A DNA stretch of 64,000 bases from Pseudoscleropodium purum (Eukaryota > Streptophyta > Bryopsida > Hypnales > Brachytheciaceae). The position numbers and the translations under genes were made by a program. The DNA lies in the NCBI GenBank assembly GCA_963969395.1, contig OZ017796.1:20152501-20216500 (forward strand). The letters are read 5' to 3'. Below the pieces are notes generated by a model. It was not told the DNA's origin. It made no database searches and saw nothing but the letters and a program-made list of their open reading frames with translations. Positions 61,101 through 64,000 of this stretch are shown in pieces (within the stretch, counting starts at the first letter, position 1; each line of letters begins with the position of its first letter).

Positions 61101-61754
61101 TTCAGGTCGGAGAGGTGGCTTGTAAATGGAGTTGTACAGCAAGAATCCGCCTTCAAATTTGTTACTTTTCAAGTAAGCAACATTACTCATGGAATTCTTA
61201 ATCCCTTTAGCGTATCTTCTAACAGGGTTTTCGGTAAAATTAGATTGTTTCAAGAACTTGTAGACATCATTATAAAGAGAATTTTGATCACAATTCATAG
61301 TCTCAAGAATATAAGGAGGCATCCTCGTGATACTTAGGGCGAGACGTAGGGAGGTCTCTGTATGATCACTTGACCATGGGGAGACCTCCCTACAAATTAT
61401 GGAGAAGAGTATTTGTGTGATGTCTAAAGCTTCCTTATTCAGTTCCTTAAGACCCTGTCTTGTGAATTACAGGTATACATGGTCCATTATCTCTCGGAAA
61501 CTGCTTTTTATTATTCACTTCTATAAGTGTTTCTCTGCTCTTTAGCTTTGCTGGATCATGCTATGCAGGCTGGACCCCGGATCTGCATCGGAAAGGACTC
61601 GGCCATGATGCAGCTGCGACTGGCTTTAGCTACTCTGTGCAGGTTCTTCACGTTCGAGGTGGTGCCTGGCACCGTTGTGAAGTATCGACAGATGTCTACG
61701 ATGTTGTTGGCTAACGGTTTGCCTGTCAAGGTATCCAAACGAAGTTTGGATTGA
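58189..61754 (+). CDS. CYP704B: CYP704-like cytochrome P450 (fatty-acid hydroxylase)
   Basis: Seven exons: 58189-58339, 58953-59128, 59281-59496, 59721-59999, 60350-60721, 60972-61172, 61569-61754; 526 aa. An N-terminal membrane anchor spans about residues 14-36, followed by a basic, Pro-containing hinge. GDGIFNVDGEMWKKQR matches the CYP704/CYP86-clan C-helix region. The I-helix AGRDSN is at 308-313, ETLR (ExxR) at 388-391, SERW in place of PERW, and the heme loop FQAGPRICIG has ligand Cys471. CYP704B enzymes omega-hydroxylate long-chain fatty acids in the ER for sporopollenin, so a role in the spore wall is likely but inferred. The second intron uses a GC donor (AAG|GCAAGG): the nearby GT would break the frame. 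The I-helix Thr pair is Ser-Asn here. Subfamily B is a similarity-based guess within CYP704. Confidence 0.9.
58523..58930 (+). repeat. Three-copy tandem repeat in P450 intron 1
   Basis: ACTGAAATCTG begins at 58535, 58660 and 58798 (periods 125 and 138). Each copy continues through GAGGTTATTTG, a CCAG-GAC segment and TTTGATTGGAAxGGTGATA. The third copy ends just before the exon-2 acceptor. Confidence 0.85.
61347..61394 (+). repeat. Perfect 13-bp hairpin in P450 intron 6
   Basis: GTAGGGAGGTCTC (61347-61359) and GAGACCTCCCTAC (61382-61394) are perfect inverted copies with a 22-base loop. The stem is GC-rich in an AT-rich intron, so it should fold stably in RNA. Confidence 0.85.
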
Positions 61755-63692
61755 TGGAAATATCACATGTGGGCCAAATATCAGAGCCTCTATCCTGAGG
61801 ATAGCTTCAAACATGCTGATGGGCACTTCAAGTGGGGAAACAATTTCTGCATTTGGACACTTCATGTGATATACTGGAGATTTTAAATTCTTTGCCTGGG
61901 ACAGCACATGATCTGGTTTGCATGTCGTTGTGTCCTTTGTATTTCTGTGAAATGGAGCAAAGTAATGTGGTATTATGTAAGTATAATTTTCATGGTGCTA
62001 TTACTTTGATGCAATTGTTGTGCACAAATGTTGAGCCTGGATATAATTTTATCAATACTCCAGCACTCGGAAGCAGAGGCCGACACTTACGGGAGCTGAA
62101 GTAAGCTGATTGTTCATCTGGTGGATTTCCAATGGCGAGTGTTGTAATTAGTGTGTGTGCTTGTTTGTATGGAGATGGGAGAAAGACTAAATCAAGGTGT
62201 CCCAGATGACCAAGTTTCGTTCACATTTGCATACAATGCAAAGTTTTCAAAATACTAATACCCTTGTGAGATGTTCTAAATCTGTACAAGGTTGACCTGC
62301 TCTTTTGGTCCTCAAAGCCCAGAAGCTCAAGATGCACGCATTGACAAATGTTGTTAGTTGCTACTATCAAAACAGAAGTCGAGGTCTGCTCGAAAGTTTG
62401 CCCTACGAATTGATGATTGCAGCAGGGAGACCATTCATTAGTTACCAAATAGGGACTCATACCGACGTCTCTATCACTGGTAGTATTGAACGAGTCAGTA
62501 CTGAATCCACTCAAACTACCCAGACCCGGTATGTCTCACACCCAGACCTCTTTAACCCTGAAATCCTGAATCCGATAGAAGAGATTGGCTTAAAACATTT
62601 CATGATGTTCCTTCAGTTCATATGCTGTGCTGTACAAATAGCAAATGATTCACAACTTTGGGTGAAAGGAAAATGAAACATTCAGCTTGATCAGATTGGA
62701 GATATACAGTACTGTATGGCCCAGATTTAAAGTTGAATCAATTTTCATTTATCACTCTTTCCAGCAGGTGTGAGTTCTGAACTCTTTCAGGACATAGGGT
62801 GATGGAGGGAATATGTTCTAAGAAACTCTATCAGCTACTCCTTCGTCCCAAAAAGATCTTCTAGTTTCCATGTAAGGTAGAAACACCCAAAAGCACATTC
62901 ATGTACAATAGATTTCTCTTGAAGTGTCCCTAGACTTCTAGACATTGAAGTGTCTTTGCAAAGTGTCATTAAATTCTCCCCTTTTTTAAGGGCGATTAGT
63001 TGACTATTAATTTTGGTAGATTTTGGTTAGACTATATGATAGTTTTAGTGGTTTTGAGAGCTTTCTCTTTTAAAAAATTTGTAGAAATTACATGCCATAT
63101 TTGAAAAATCTACTATTTTTTTTTAAATTTGAAATTTTCCATTACTAATACTATAGAAATATTATTTTCTAGAAAAAATGTGCTTCCAACTATGTTAAAT
63201 TGCTTATATTGATGGTTTTAGATGTTTTCAATTGAATATTGTGTTCTAAAATGACCTTCATGTTAGGGCTCATATAATGAAGTCTTCCCATTTTCTAAGA
63301 ATGTCCAATGAGTACTAAAATGGATGACTATCTATCTCTTGAGAATTGTCAAGCAACCTAAGACCACCCTCCACTAACACACAATGTGAATTAAGAAAAA
63401 AAAATGTCGTCAAAGGCCCACTAGCTGCATGATTCAAAAAGAAAACAATCATTCCTTTTGGAAAGTCAACAATGGTGTGATTTGGTCATGTAATATATGT
63501 ATGTGGTAGTGACGATAGGACTTCGTTTAATATATTACATGTAATATGTAAATAAAATATTCAAATTAATTAATTTCATTGATTTCTAAATTATGCATTA
63601 TGAATTTATGATTGATTTTGAAAAATGTAACTGGTTGTAGAGAAATAACTGAAACTAAATTTATGGAAGGATTGAATTAAATTTTTGTACAA
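61755..63692. other. P450 3' region and spacer
   Basis: Moderate composition for about 1 kb (3' UTR), then AT-rich. ORF 62305-62676 has no family match. TACTCCTTCGTCCC at about 62836 resembles one end of a Stowaway-type MITE, but no partner end was found. No host exon is supported. Confidence 0.5.
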
Positions 63693-63910
63693 TTCATTTC
63701 ATAGAACAAACTCAGATTAGTTCATTTCATAAAATGAATTCAATTTAATTCATTTCATAAAATGAATTCAATTTAATTCATTTCATAAAATCAATTCAAA
63801 TTCATTCATTTCTTAGAAAGGATTCAAATTAACTCTTTTCAAAGAATGAATTCAAATTAATTCATTTCAAAGAACAAATTCAAACTAATTCATTTGAGAA
63901 AATTTTAGCA
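63693..63910. repeat. 28-bp minisatellite, about eight copies
   Basis: TTCATTTCATAAAATGAATTCAATTTAA-type units begin at 63693, 63721, 63749, 63777, 63805, 63833, 63861 and 63889, all 28 apart. The middle copies are nearly identical and the outer ones more diverged. Each unit contains the inverted repeat TTCATTT-ATAAAATGAA and a GAATTC site. Confidence 0.92.
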
Positions 63911-64000
63911 ACATGAAAAAGACAAATTTTAGTAACATAAGATTGAAGAAAAAATGTTGAAGAGATTAGAGTTTGACATGAAATGAAAAAATGGGGAATT

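Noticed and set aside
62836..62850. TACTCCTTCGTCCC, like a Stowaway MITE terminus
   Set aside because: No inverted partner or TA duplication was found nearby; 14 bases alone are weak evidence.

Overview
This is a nuclear segment of a land plant. Two genes fix the lineage: a phosphoribulokinase with an N-terminal plastid-transit-like region and the thiol-regulated cysteines of plant PRK, and a CYP704-type cytochrome P450. Genes have several GT-AG introns. GC-rich exons sit in very AT-rich intergenic DNA full of decayed transposable elements. The protein set and the look of the spacers suggest a seedless plant, probably a bryophyte such as a moss. That placement is an impression, not something the sequence proves.

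Layout. 0.6-9.6 kb: two tandem same-strand ATL-type RING-H2 ubiquitin ligase genes (401 and 570 aa after splicing). 11.1-11.8 kb: a two-exon cytosolic-type cyclophilin with unusually AT-rich codons. 11.8-20 kb: gene-free AT-rich DNA with tandem repeats and a 0.9 kb TTAA-bounded element. 20.1-21.8 kb (minus): a four-exon, 388-aa gene I do not recognise. 23.4-23.8 kb: a 125-aa single-exon gene. 24-30.9 kb: a 1.0 kb CACTA-type element and a short TTAA element. 30.9-34.1 kb (minus): a ten-exon EME1 gene, the partner subunit of the MUS81 nuclease. 35.5-48.8 kb: repeat desert with a GC-rich hAT-type MITE that has a perfect 8-bp target duplication, a 4.0 kb CACTA element with a broken transposon ORF, and several TTAA elements. 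48.9-51.0 kb: PRK (four exons, 414 aa). 51-57.7 kb: another TTAA element and a degenerate Ty1/copia element with both LTRs. 58.2-61.8 kb: a seven-exon CYP704-like P450 (526 aa). 61.8-64 kb: spacer ending in a 28-bp minisatellite.

The genes do not form a pathway. They are independent eukaryotic loci: protein turnover, protein folding, recombination repair, Calvin cycle and fatty-acid hydroxylation. The exon models were built by hand. For every multi-exon gene the splice phases sum to an intact reading frame.

The strongest unusual signal is a set of short elements bounded by TTAACCCCTAAATGCCC-like inverted ends. Five have recognisable ends on both sides with TTAA at each, a sixth has one mutated end, and there are several relics. 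The ends look like those of piggyBac-type DNA transposons, which I would not expect as an abundant plant family.
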